This document shows, piece after piece, positions 17,374 to 25,109 of a stretch of DNA of 64,000 nucleotides. Where the stretch lies: positions 1 through 64,000 of the forward strand of contig JAETSA010000014.1 in the NCBI GenBank assembly GCA_021769885.1. Direction: 5' to 3'. The notes beneath the pieces were generated by a model. It did not search any database. It was not told where the DNA came from and saw only the letters and a program-made list of their open reading frames with translations. Numbering within the stretch: the first letter of the stretch is position 1; each line of letters opens with the position of its first letter. Source of the DNA: Bacillota bacterium. GTDB lineage: Bacteria > Bacillota > Clostridia > Oscillospirales > Acutalibacteraceae. Both the position numbers and the translations under genes were made by a program.

Positions 17374-18402
17374 ATGGCGATTCGGCAAGGCAGATACACA
17401 CTGAATTTGACAACGCGCCCGTCTATTCTCGGCAACGCGGCGGTGGTCGGCAAAACCGAGGGCGAGGGACCGCTTTCGGCGGAGTTTGACCACGTATATA
17501 CAGATGACACGCTCGGGGAAATCTCCTTTGAAAAGGCAGAAAGCACCTTACAGCGGGAAGCCATCATCCGTGCACTGGACAAGGCGGGCAAAACACCTGC
17601 GGATATCGACTATGTACTCGCGGGCGATTTATTGAACCAATGCATCGGCACATCGTTCGGTATTCGCGAATTGGGGATTCCGTTTTTGGGTCTGTACGGC
17701 GCGTGCTCGACGATGGCACTCTCGTTAGGACTTGCAAGTGTGTTGGTGGATGCAAAGGCGGCGAATTTTGCGGTCGCGTCCACGTCTTCGCACTTTGCTT
17801 CGGCAGAACGGCAATTCCGACAGCCGTTGGAATACGGCGGACAGCGTCCGCAGACAGCCCAGCGCACTGCCACGGCGGCAGGCGCATCGGTCGTCGGCTG
17901 CAGTGACCCGAACAAGCCGTGTGTCGAAGCGGTCACGTTCGGCAAAATTATGGATCTCGGCATTAAAGACGCAAATAATATGGGCGCGGCAATGGCACCC
18001 GCCGCCGCAGACACCATTGCAAACTTTTTGACAGATACCGCAACGGCACCTGCGGATTACGATTTGATTCTGACCGGCGACTTAGGACTTGTCGGTTCGC
18101 AGCTGTTAAAGGAGCTGTTGCAAAAAGATCACAATATCGACATCAGCCGCAACCATACAGACTGCGGACTGCTTCTGTATGATATTGAGCGGCAGGATGT
18201 GCACGCAGGCGGCTCCGGCTGCGGCTGTGCAGGGTCGGTGTTCAATTCGTATATTCTGCGCCGTCTCTCTGAGGGCGAGCTTAAAAAGGTTCTGCTGGTC
18301 GCTACGGGTGCACTGATGTCGCCGACCTCGACATTACAGGGCGAAAGCATTCCGTCCGTCGCACACGCGGTGTTGGTTGCGAAGCCACAGAATGTTTCGT
18401 AA
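17374..18402 (+). CDS. spoVAD: Stage V sporulation protein AD
   Basis: This 342-residue protein has the thiolase-like fold of SpoVAD: YVLAGDLLNQCIGTSFG, LYGACSTMALSL, ASTSSHFASAERQFR, LILTGDLGLVGSQLL and the Gly/Cys segment AGGSGCGCAGSVF. SpoVAD binds dipicolinic acid and helps move it into the forespore through SpoVAC/SpoVAE-type membrane partners (established for Bacillus). ATG 17374 follows a run of G that serves as ribosome binding site. It lies directly downstream of the interrupted spoVAC, so its own transcription may come from within the element or depend on excision. Confidence 0.95.
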   Translation: MAIRQGRYTLNLTTRPSILGNAAVVGKTEGEGPLSAEFDHVYTDDTLGEISFEKAESTLQREAIIRALDKAGKTPADIDYVLAGDLLNQCIGTSFGIRELGIPFLGLYGACSTMALSLGLASVLVDAKAANFAVASTSSHFASAERQFRQPLEYGGQRPQTAQRTATAAGASVVGCSDPNKPCVEAVTFGKIMDLGIKDANNMGAAMAPAAADTIANFLTDTATAPADYDLILTGDLGLVGSQLLKELLQKDHNIDISRNHTDCGLLLYDIERQDVHAGGSGCGCAGSVFNSYILRRLSEGELKKVLLVATGALMSPTSTLQGESIPSVAHAVLVAKPQNVS

Positions 18403-18433
18403 GGATTTGGTATAAAGGGGAAAAAGAAAACGT

Positions 18434-18604
18434 ATGGATGTATTGTTTCGGGATATGCGCATTATCGGCATCGGCGCAAAGCTCATTAAAGGACTGTATC
18501 TGCTCAAAACGGTATTGACGGTTGGGATAATAGTCTTTTCCGCTTTGGAGCTGTACACCGCGGTGCGCGAAAAAAAAGAAGCGATGCCGCAAATTGCACA
18601 GTGA
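18434..18604 (+). CDS. Small single-helix membrane protein after spoVAD
   Basis: The 56-residue frame encodes a hydrophobic segment (LLKTVLTVGIIVFSALELY) and a charged tail. GGGGAAAAAG precedes ATG 18434, and a terminator follows six bases after the stop. Position suggests co-expression with spoVAD. It is far too short for SpoVAE (about 116 residues) and does not look like it. Function unknown. Confidence 0.6.
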   Translation: MDVLFRDMRIIGIGAKLIKGLYLLKTVLTVGIIVFSALELYTAVREKKEAMPQIAQ

Positions 18605-18609
18605 CGAGA

Positions 18610-18643
18610 ACACCCCGCGCCTGCTTTGGTGCGGGGTGTTTTT
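18610..18643 (+). terminator. Terminator of the spoVA operon
   Basis: ACACCCCGC pairs perfectly with GCGGGGTGT and is followed by TTTTT. Confidence 0.9.
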
Positions 18644-18689
18644 GTGCATTATTTTTGTTTTGTGTTTGTGCAAAATCCGACCGTGCTTA

Positions 18690-18855
18690 GGCGATTCGTG
18701 AATCGCCCCTGCAGGTGTAGGGAACGACCTTAGTGTCGTTCCGAAAAGTTTGCACAGACTTTGACGGGGCGCCGAGGTCGTCGCCCCCTACGGGTGGGTG
18801 CTCCGTCGTTGGGTTGTGCGGATTTTGACGGGCGCGCAATGCGCGCCCCTACGGT
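18690..18855. repeat. Hairpin-module array A
   Basis: Successive hairpins: GGCGATT/AATCGCC (18690-18707), GGAACGAC/GTCGTTCC (18721-18742), GGGGCG/CGCCCC (18767-18787) and GGCGCGC/GCGCGCC (18831-18848), each ending in CCCTAC or a near copy. The linkers also recur (AATCCGACCGTGCT, and CACCGTTGGGTTGTG-like). No gene is seen between the spoVA terminator and 18,915. Confidence 0.75.
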
Positions 18856-18914
18856 ATGTACACCAACGCAAAATCGTGCAGAATGAACCAAACAGGTCAC
18901 CGAATCGTCATCCT

Positions 18915-19094
18915 CTATTTATCCTGCAAGTGAATTTCACCCTCCGCCTCTTCAAATTCCTTAATACATTTACGAATCAAATACAGTATCTGACCGTTGG
19001 CAGATCGCCCCTCATATTTCGCAATATAATGCAGTTTGCCGTGTAATTCGGGGTCAATTTCAATGCCCAGATGCTTGTTGTTTTTATTGCGCAT
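18915..19094 (-). CDS. Arc/CopG-like ribbon-helix-helix protein
   Basis: A 59-residue leftward frame reads MRNKNNKHLGIEIDPELHGK, then LHYIAKYEGRSANGQILYLI and a Glu-rich tail. The strand (HLGIEIDP) followed by two helices with RSANGQI is the ribbon-helix-helix pattern of Arc-type DNA-binding proteins. It lies between array A and proC. Target unknown; autoregulation would be typical. Confidence 0.7.
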   Translation of the reverse strand: MRNKNNKHLGIEIDPELHGKLHYIAKYEGRSANGQILYLIRKCIKEFEEAEGEIHLQDK

Positions 19095-19130
19095 ACTGTC
19101 ACCGCCAAATCAACTTAATTTAAGTTTGTT

Positions 19131-19928
19131 CTACAGCCGTTTATCTTTATCCAGCGCCGCTTCCACTGCGCGGGTCACGGCGGCGTCCAAGGCGTCCGCT
19201 TGCAAAGAGGCTACACCTTCAATCGTCGTACCGCCGGGCGAACAGACGCGGTCCACCAATTCCCACGGGTGCGCATCGTTTTCCAAAATCTGCTTGGCAC
19301 TGCCGTAAACAGTTTGTGCCGCGATTTTCAGGGCATCCGCTTTCGGCATCCCGTTTTTGACGCCCGCGCGCGCCAGTGCGTCGATAAACATATAACTGAA
19401 TGCAGGCGCACAGCCCGCCAAAACGCCGAACAGCGGAAAGGCACTTTCCGAAAGGCACATCACCTTGCCGAACGCCCCGCAAAGCTTTTCGGTCAACGCT
19501 TTTTGCGCTTCGGTCACACGGGCATTAAAGCAATAGGCACTCATCGCCTCGCCGACCGTGGCGTTGATGTTCGGCATTACACGCACCACCGCCGCCGAAT
19601 ACGGCAATAGGTTCTCAATAAATTCTATGGTTTTCCCTGCGGCAATGGAAATTACCAGCGGGTCTTTTTTCTGTAAAACCGTACCGACAGACGGCAGAAG
19701 CGTCGGGAAGACATTCGGCTTGACTGCAAGCACGACGGTATCCGAACCCGAAATCAACGCTTCACAGCTTTCGGCGGTTGCAATCCCCAATTTTGCTTTC
19801 AGTGCTTCTGCTTTTTGCGGATTCACGTCATAAGCACAAATATCCGCCGCTTGGAATGCACCCGAGCGCACTGCGCCCTCAATAATCGCAGACGCCATAT
19901 TGCCTGCACCGATAAATCCAATCTTCAT
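19131..19928 (-). CDS. proC: Pyrroline-5-carboxylate reductase
   Basis: This 265-residue enzyme performs the last step of proline synthesis, NAD(P)H reduction of pyrroline-5-carboxylate. It has the Rossmann start MKIGFIGAGNMASAIIEG, the VVLAVKPN box, VVRVMPNI and the C-terminal signature with SPGGTTIEG. Length is normal. ATG 19928 is set by the Rossmann start and the preceding AAAAGAGATG; a longer frame upstream adds unrelated residues and overlaps the mscL end. The leftward order radical SAM, mscL, proC suggests independent units with short gaps. Confidence 0.95.
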   Translation of the reverse strand: MKIGFIGAGNMASAIIEGAVRSGAFQAADICAYDVNPQKAEALKAKLGIATAESCEALISGSDTVVLAVKPNVFPTLLPSVGTVLQKKDPLVISIAAGKTIEFIENLLPYSAAVVRVMPNINATVGEAMSAYCFNARVTEAQKALTEKLCGAFGKVMCLSESAFPLFGVLAGCAPAFSYMFIDALARAGVKNGMPKADALKIAAQTVYGSAKQILENDAHPWELVDRVCSPGGTTIEGVASLQADALDAAVTRAVEAALDKDKRL

Positions 19929-19996
19929 AAAGACATCTCTTTTCTGTATATATAAGGACACGCACGCCCGCTCGGACGTGCGCAAAATCTCTTTTC

Positions 19997-20464
19997 TTAT
20001 TCTACCTCGGAAGTGCAATGCGGACATTTGGTTGCCGCAATATCAATTTCCGATTTGCAGTACGGACACACTTTGGTTGTCGGTGCGGCAGGTTCTTCGG
20101 GCTTTTCCTTTTTCAGCTTGTCGGATACGGTGTTAATGATTTTGATGAATACAAAAATCACAAACGCCATAATCAAAAAGTCCAGTGCCGTGCCGATAAA
20201 CGTGCCGTAATTCAACGTTGCAACACCCGCCGCTTTCGCGTCCGCCGCAGTCGCAAAATCACCCTCGCCGAGCACCAAGAACCAGTTGTTGAAATCCACG
20301 CCGCCTGTAATCAAACTGATGAGCGGCATAACAACATCGTTCACCAAAGAATTGACGATTTTTTGAAACGCACCGCCGATAATCACGCCGACCGCGAGGT
20401 CAATTACGTTGCCGCGCATAATGAATTTCTTAAATTCTGCAATAAAGCCTTTTCCTTTTGCCAT
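19997..20464 (-). CDS. mscL: Large-conductance mechanosensitive channel with C-terminal zinc ribbon
   Basis: The 155-residue protein has MscL's amphipathic start (FKKFIMRGNVIDLAVGVIIG), the pore helix, the periplasmic-type loop (GVDFNNWFLVLG) and the second helix (TALDFLIMAFVIFVFIKIIN). After the Lys/Glu linker it carries CPYCKSEIDIAATKCPHC, a four-Cys zinc-ribbon motif. MscL releases solutes on osmotic down-shock. The ribbon tail is also seen in other Firmicute MscL proteins as far as I recall; its role is unknown. ATG 20464 follows AAAGGTGAAAG. Confidence 0.93.
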   Translation of the reverse strand: MAKGKGFIAEFKKFIMRGNVIDLAVGVIIGGAFQKIVNSLVNDVVMPLISLITGGVDFNNWFLVLGEGDFATAADAKAAGVATLNYGTFIGTALDFLIMAFVIFVFIKIINTVSDKLKKEKPEEPAAPTTKVCPYCKSEIDIAATKCPHCTSEVE

Positions 20465-20521
20465 AACTTTCACCTTTTTTTGAAAATCTGGGAGTATTGT
20501 AGCACACAAAGTGAATTTTTG

Positions 20522-21400
20522 TCAAATTCCTGTGCCGTCAAATTTCGGAATATAACAGGTGTCCGCCGCTGTGCGCTCCTGCATAAAGCCGTTTCGAAAG
20601 CCCAAAGCCCAAAACTCGTCTACGACCCTTTGATATTCGGCGGTTGTTAAGCGGCGGTTCAGCTCCTTTTGCGCATACGTTCTGCTACAGGGGGTATACT
20701 GGCTCATCAGGCTTAAGTACGTCTTTTCACCGAGATTTTCCCGAATCCAGCGAAGAATATTTTTGGAATCCTCTGTGTGCTTCGGCAAAACCAAATGCCG
20801 CACAAGAAGCCCCGACTGCATAATGCCGTCTGCATCGAAAACATCTTCAACCTGCGCACGCATTTCTAAAATTGCCGCGCGCGCAATTTCGGGATAATCC
20901 GCCGCCGCTGAACAGCTTTTTGCAAGCTCGGCATCAAAATATTTGAAATCGGGCAGATAAATATCGACAAGTCCGCGAAGACTGCGCAAAGATTCCACGG
21001 AATCATACCCGCCGCTGTTGTATACCACGGGGATTTTCGGCTTGTATTCGCGTAAAGCTTCCGCTAAAAAGGGTGTAAAGTGCGTCGGATTTACAAGATT
21101 GATATTGTGTGCGCCCTTAGCCTCCAATTCCTGCATAATTTCAATAAACCGTGCACGGCTTACAGGCTTGCCCGTTTCGCCGCGGCTGATTTCAAAATTT
21201 TGGCAAAACACGCACCGCAAAGAACAGCCCGAAAAGAAAATTGCGCCCGAGCCGTTTTTTCCGCTGATGGGCGGTTCTTCCCAAAAATGCAGAGCGGCAC
21301 GCGCCAGCACAGGATTATAGGGCATTTTGCAAAATCCCGTCGATGCGGCATTTTCTGTTCTTTGGGCGCCGCATCGGCGCGGACAGGCTGTACAAATCAT
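20522..21400 (-). CDS. Radical SAM protein, PflA-related (PflX-like)
   Basis: This 292-residue protein has the cluster motif CSLRCVFCQN and an N-terminal Cys set (CTACPRRCGAQ, then GFCKMP). The remaining sequence (GKNGSGAIFFSGC, INLVNPTHFTP, VYNSGGYDS, DIYLPDFKY) matches the uncharacterised PflX/AmmeMemoRadiSam-like group of putative glycyl-radical or protein-modifying enzymes. No dedicated partner is adjacent. ATG 21400 opens with MICTACPRRC, the usual start of the family. Substrate unknown. Confidence 0.85.
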   Translation of the reverse strand: MICTACPRRCGAQRTENAASTGFCKMPYNPVLARAALHFWEEPPISGKNGSGAIFFSGCSLRCVFCQNFEISRGETGKPVSRARFIEIMQELEAKGAHNINLVNPTHFTPFLAEALREYKPKIPVVYNSGGYDSVESLRSLRGLVDIYLPDFKYFDAELAKSCSAAADYPEIARAAILEMRAQVEDVFDADGIMQSGLLVRHLVLPKHTEDSKNILRWIRENLGEKTYLSLMSQYTPCSRTYAQKELNRRLTTAEYQRVVDEFWALGFRNGFMQERTAADTCYIPKFDGTGI

Positions 21401-21414
21401 GGTGGCTCCGTTTC

Positions 21415-21892
21415 TGTTTGTAGGGAACGACCTTAAGTGTCGTTCCGTAAAATCTGCACGAAATAAATTTGATTCGAAAATTGTAGGGGTCGCTGTTCTC
21501 GCCTGCCGGCTCGGTCGCGCTTCTAAGCTACGCTTAGAGGTATCCGCTGGACACCCGCACCCTCAGCGACCCGCGGGCGAACGCAGTTCGCCCCTACGTG
21601 GGTTGTGTATCACCGTTCGGTTGTGTAAAATCCGACCATGCTCGGGGCGCCGAGTCGTCGCCCCCTACGAATGTAGGGAACGACCTTAAGTGTCGTTCCG
21701 TAAAATTTATCAAACTTCTGCGGGCGCTTCGTGAAGCGCCCCTACAAGATTTTGCATCGTCGTTAGATAGTTCAAAATCGAACAACGGGCGGCTGAAGGC
21801 AGCCGCCCCTACGAGATAGCGTATTCCCATTTAGTTTACACAAAATCCAAACCGTGTTCGGGCGGGCACGGAGACCCGCCCCTACGAAAAGT
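21415..21892. repeat. Hairpin-module array B, with a 69-bp core insert
   Basis: The gap between the radical SAM gene and the ABC ATPase is filled by hairpins: GGAACGAC/GTCGTTCC at 21424-21446 and again near 21676, a module with outer arms GGGTCGCT (21487-21494) and AGCGACCC (21565-21572) that encloses the 69-bp core at 21495-21563, then GCGAACGCAGTTCGC, GGGGCG/CGCCCC, GGCGCTTCGTGAAGCGCC and GGCGGCTGAAGGCAGCCGCC. Most end in CCCTAC. No gene seen. Confidence 0.8.
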
Positions 21893-21904
21893 CTACATAT
21901 AAAT

Positions 21905-22663
21905 TTACAGAATCAAGTTCTCGGCAATCTGCCGTTTGTAATCCAAAAACGCCGAGGAGAGATTGAAATCGTGCGCACGCGGGCGCGGCTCGGTTACGGG
22001 GATATCGCAAATAATCTTCCCGGGGTGTCCCGATAAAATACAAATACGGTCAGACAGCTTGACGGCCTCGTCCATATCGTGCGTAATGAACAGCGTCGTA
22101 AGCTCGATTTCGCGCATAATATCGAGATACCACTCGTGCATAGCGCTTTTGGTGATGGTATCCAGTGCGCTGAACGGCTCGTCAAGCAGTGCGACGCCGT
22201 CCGAGGCGAGATAGGTACGAAGCAACGCCGCACGCTGACGCATACCGCCCGAAAGCTTGTTCGGATATTTTTTCTCTGTCCCCTGCAGACCGAATTTTTG
22301 AAAATAGGACGCGGCTTTTTCGCGTGCCTGCTTTTTGGGCACGCCGCGCACCAACAGCGGCAGTGCGACATTGTCGACCACCGTGCGGTACGGCAACAGC
22401 AAATCCTTTTGCAGCATATAGCTGATTTTCCCGGGGCGTCCCGTGATGTTTACGCCGTTTAAAAGTACTTGCCCGCTGTCGGGCGTTATCAGTCCCGAAA
22501 GGATGTTGAACAGCGTGGTTTTGCCCGCGCCGCTCACACCCAAAAGACAGACAAGCTCGCCTTTTTTCAACGTGAAATCCACATTTTCGAGCACCTTATT
22601 TTCGCCGAAGCTTTTGGAAATACCGCGTGCTTCCAGCAAAACGGAATTAGGAGAGATAGGCAT
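21905..22663 (-). CDS. thiZ: ABC transporter ATPase for thiamine precursor uptake
   Basis: The 252-residue ATPase has Walker A GVSGAGKTT, Q-loop YMLQKDLLLPYRTV, signature LSGGMRQRAALLR, Walker B VALLDEPFSALD and the switch His in FITHDMDEA. It resembles the NitT/TauT group to which ThiZ belongs. ATG 22663 overlaps the end of the binding-protein gene by 17 bases; a start at 22699 is possible. Last gene of the TPP-riboswitch operon. Confidence 0.88.
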   Translation of the reverse strand: MPISPNSVLLEARGISKSFGENKVLENVDFTLKKGELVCLLGVSGAGKTTLFNILSGLITPDSGQVLLNGVNITGRPGKISYMLQKDLLLPYRTVVDNVALPLLVRGVPKKQAREKAASYFQKFGLQGTEKKYPNKLSGGMRQRAALLRTYLASDGVALLDEPFSALDTITKSAMHEWYLDIMREIELTTLFITHDMDEAVKLSDRICILSGHPGKIICDIPVTEPRPRAHDFNLSSAFLDYKRQIAENLIL

Positions 22664-23657
22664 TTGTATACCCCGTTCCTGCGGGTAATTCTTTTTCAAT
22701 CAAGCCCTGTTCCCAAAGCCACGCATAAAACGCATCCCAACGCGCGGGGTCAATGTAGCCCCACTGTTCAACTTCTGCCTTATACTGCTTGGAAATCCAT
22801 TTTTGGCTTTCGGTCACTAAGGTTTCAGACCCCTTTAAAGAGCCTGTATCATCGCCGTCAATCAAAATCTGTGCCGCTTCTTCGGGATTGTCTATTGCGA
22901 ACTCATAACCCTTTTTCAGTGCAGAAAGCAGGGCTTTTGTGGTTTCGGGATTTTCCTCTATATAGGCATTGTTCCCGATGAGCACAGGCGTGTAATAGTC
23001 GAACACGGGATTGATATCCTTAAAATCGAAATAATCAAACTCCGCATCGGCAAGCGTGGAAGCAATGCCGCCCCAAGCGTAGAATACCCAAATTGCATCG
23101 GTAAGACCCGCACTTAAAGTGCCTGCCTCGTCGGTAAAGTTATTCGGAATCAGCTTGACTTTGGAGAAGTCGCCGCCGTCGGTTTCCACAACGGATTTGA
23201 GCATTGCCTTTTCAATCGGAGAATCCCAGGTCGCATAGGTGTGATTTTCCAAGCCGCGCGGTCTGTCCATTCCCTCGCCCTTACGGGAAAGAATGCCCGA
23301 GGTGTTGTGCTGTAAAAGCGCGGCAACCGCTGTAATGCTGAGCGGCTCGTCTGTGGCGAACGCCGCCGCAAGCGTATCCTGAAATTCAATTGCAAACTGT
23401 GCCTGCCCTGCGGCACACATCGAGGCGGCACCGTTCTGCGACGGCTGTACGACCGAAACCTCTAAGCCTGCATCCTTAAAATAGCCCTTGGCAAGCGCTA
23501 CATAGATACCTGTATGGTTGGTGTTCGGCGTCCAGTCGAGCGCCAATGTGATTTTTTGCAGTTCTTGATTTTCTTTCGGCTCTGCACCGCACGCGGCAAG
23601 GCAGAATAACAGCACTGCGCACAAAAGCACAGCGATGATTTTTTTGATCCGTTTCAT
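22647..23657 (-). CDS. thiY: Thiamine-precursor (ThiY/NMT1-like) binding lipoprotein
   Basis: The 336-residue protein has a lipoprotein signal (LFCLAACG lipobox; Cys ~23) and the ThiY/THI5 hallmark LALDWTPNTNHTGIYVALAKGYF, followed by SQNGAASMCAAGQAQFAI. In this family the ligand is a pyrimidine precursor such as formylaminopyrimidine or HMP (family knowledge). ATG 23657 overlaps the permease stop (ATGA). The riboswitch upstream supports the assignment. Confidence 0.9.
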   Translation of the reverse strand: MKRIKKIIAVLLCAVLLFCLAACGAEPKENQELQKITLALDWTPNTNHTGIYVALAKGYFKDAGLEVSVVQPSQNGAASMCAAGQAQFAIEFQDTLAAAFATDEPLSITAVAALLQHNTSGILSRKGEGMDRPRGLENHTYATWDSPIEKAMLKSVVETDGGDFSKVKLIPNNFTDEAGTLSAGLTDAIWVFYAWGGIASTLADAEFDYFDFKDINPVFDYYTPVLIGNNAYIEENPETTKALLSALKKGYEFAIDNPEEAAQILIDGDDTGSLKGSETLVTESQKWISKQYKAEVEQWGYIDPARWDAFYAWLWEQGLIEKELPAGTGYTNAYLS

Positions 23658-24433
23658 TTCTTTTTCTCCTTTTCTTTTCGCTCCCAGGGCATTACAAGCA
23701 TCTTTATGCCCATAACCCCCCACATCAGGAGCAGACTTATCAGCGTGATAAAAATTACCACAGAAAACATTTTGTCGAACGCGTACGCCTTTTGCACGCG
23801 GGTCATATACACGCCCAAGCCCTCAAAGCCGCCGAGCCATTCGGCAATGACTGCGCCGACGACGGCATAGGAAGCCGACACCTTCAAGCCCGCAAAAAAC
23901 GAGCCGAGGCTTGAGGGGAATTTGATATACCGAAATATTTTTACGCGCCCCGCGCCCATACTGCGCAAAAGATGAATCGCATCCGGGTCTGCACTGCGGT
24001 AGCCGTCCAACAGGCTCACCGCCACGGGGAAAAAGGTGGTCAGAACCACCAAGGTGATTTTCGGTGCCATTCCGAAGCCCATCCACAACACCAAAAGCGG
24101 CGCTACGGCAATCGTCGGAATGGTTTGGGTAATGACCAACAACGGGTACAGCGCTTTATACAGTATCGGGAATCTGTCCATCAGCGTGGCAAGCAGAAAT
24201 GCAAGCAGTACGCCGAGCAGTAATCCCAAAAACGCCTCCGTCAAGGTAACGGACGCGTGATGCATCAAAATGGGGAAATCCCCGAAAAATGCTTTTGCCA
24301 CATCGCGCGGCGACGGCAGCATAAAGGACGGCACAAGGGACGCCCCTGTCACCGCCGCCCAAATCAGCACCACTGTGAGCAGTGTCCCGACGGGCGCAAG
24401 CTTACTGATGATGCTTGGTAACTTTTTTGTCAA
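23654..24433 (-). CDS. thiX: ABC transporter permease for thiamine precursor
   Basis: The 259-residue membrane protein has six predicted helices and the EAA loop (MGAGRVKIFRYIKFPSSLGSF) of BPD permeases, and resembles ThiX. TTG 24433 is used because the frame opens there with GGAGGGCGG upstream and the homologous N terminus starts close by. It overlaps the thiamine-binding gene by 32 bases, so translation is probably coupled. It forms the membrane channel for the ThiY-type lipoprotein. Confidence 0.88.
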   Translation of the reverse strand: MTKKLPSIISKLAPVGTLLTVVLIWAAVTGASLVPSFMLPSPRDVAKAFFGDFPILMHHASVTLTEAFLGLLLGVLLAFLLATLMDRFPILYKALYPLLVITQTIPTIAVAPLLVLWMGFGMAPKITLVVLTTFFPVAVSLLDGYRSADPDAIHLLRSMGAGRVKIFRYIKFPSSLGSFFAGLKVSASYAVVGAVIAEWLGGFEGLGVYMTRVQKAYAFDKMFSVVIFITLISLLLMWGVMGIKMLVMPWERKEKEKKK

Positions 24434-24701
24434 TGGTCAGTACACCGCCCTCCGGTTTATATACCACCTTTACATAAGCGGAAACGGACGGTGCGCCCGC
24501 ACGAATCGCGACGTGCTGGCACTCTTTCACAATTTCCATCAATTGGTCGTAGCTTTCGCCCTCAATTGTGGTTTCGAACGGGCCGACATAGCAATTTAAG
24601 CCCGTACTTTTGATGTAGGCGATGACCTCGTCTACAATGCGAATCAATTCATCCTCGCTCTGCACATCGGGCAGAACCTGAATCGCAACACTTGCCTGCA
24701 T
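24402..24701 (-). CDS. MTH1187/YkoF-type thiamine-binding protein (DUF77)
   Basis: The 99-residue ferredoxin-like protein (MQASVAIQVLPDVQSEDEL, YVGPFETTIEGESYDQLMEI) belongs to the MTH1187 family, several members of which bind thiamine or pyrimidine ligands (family knowledge). ATG 24701 follows CGGAGGTAAAC. It is the first gene after the TPP riboswitch and overlaps the permease gene. A role in sensing or passing on the imported precursor is plausible. Confidence 0.85.
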   Translation of the reverse strand: MQASVAIQVLPDVQSEDELIRIVDEVIAYIKSTGLNCYVGPFETTIEGESYDQLMEIVKECQHVAIRAGAPSVSAYVKVVYKPEGGVLTIDKKVTKHHQ

Positions 24702-24744
24702 ACTGTTTACCTCCGAATTTTTAGCTGAAAGATGCTTCAGCCGT

Positions 24745-24784
24745 AAAATAAAAAGTCTTACGATATACTGCATACCGTAAGACT
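24745..24784 (-). terminator. Intrinsic terminator of the TPP riboswitch
   Basis: On the minus strand AGTCTTACG pairs perfectly with CGTAAGACT (24754-24762 with 24776-24784), followed by TTTTTATTTT. It lies between the aptamer and the first gene, which points to transcriptional control. Confidence 0.88.
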
Positions 24785-24799
24785 GTAACTGTATTCGCA

Positions 24800-24896
24800 A
24801 CAAGCTTCCTACGGCGGCATTATCCGCATCAGGTTATAGGGTCAAAGAAGCGTGCATTCTTTATCTCAGCCGGCTTCGCGCCAGCCCCCCTGTGTA
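24800..24896 (-). promoter_or_regulatory. TPP riboswitch (thi box)
   Basis: The minus strand carries the conserved CTGAGA near 24865 and ACCTGATGCGGATAATGCC followed by GCGTAGGAA (24805-24836), with an outer helix region GGGGGGC. These are the two ligand-contacting segments of the TPP aptamer. With the terminator downstream, TPP binding should switch off the four-gene uptake operon. Together they occupy the gap 24,702-24,900. Confidence 0.95.
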
Positions 24897-25046
24897 TGAG
24901 ATGTCCTAAGACTTTAAACAGAGTATAAGCCAAAGCTTTCAAAATGTCAAGATTTGTTTTGCACGTAACACGTACACAAATCAACTATTCGTAATTGTTT
25001 TGTAACTTTTGTAAATATTCTGTAATCTTTTCCCGCTTTTTTCCGC

Positions 25047-25075
25047 TTGACGATTACAAAAAAATCCTGTAGTAT
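25047..25075 (+). promoter_or_regulatory. Promoter of the Pro/Gln-rich membrane protein
   Basis: TTGACG and TAGTAT with a 17-base spacer, 35 bases before the start codon. Confidence 0.75.
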
Positions 25076-25109
25076 GAGGATAGTAGATATGGGGAAGAAA
25101 GGAAAATAT

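Noticed and set aside
18434-18604. SpoVAE in the frame after spoVAD
   Set aside because: Only 56 residues with one helix; SpoVAE is about twice as long with several helices.
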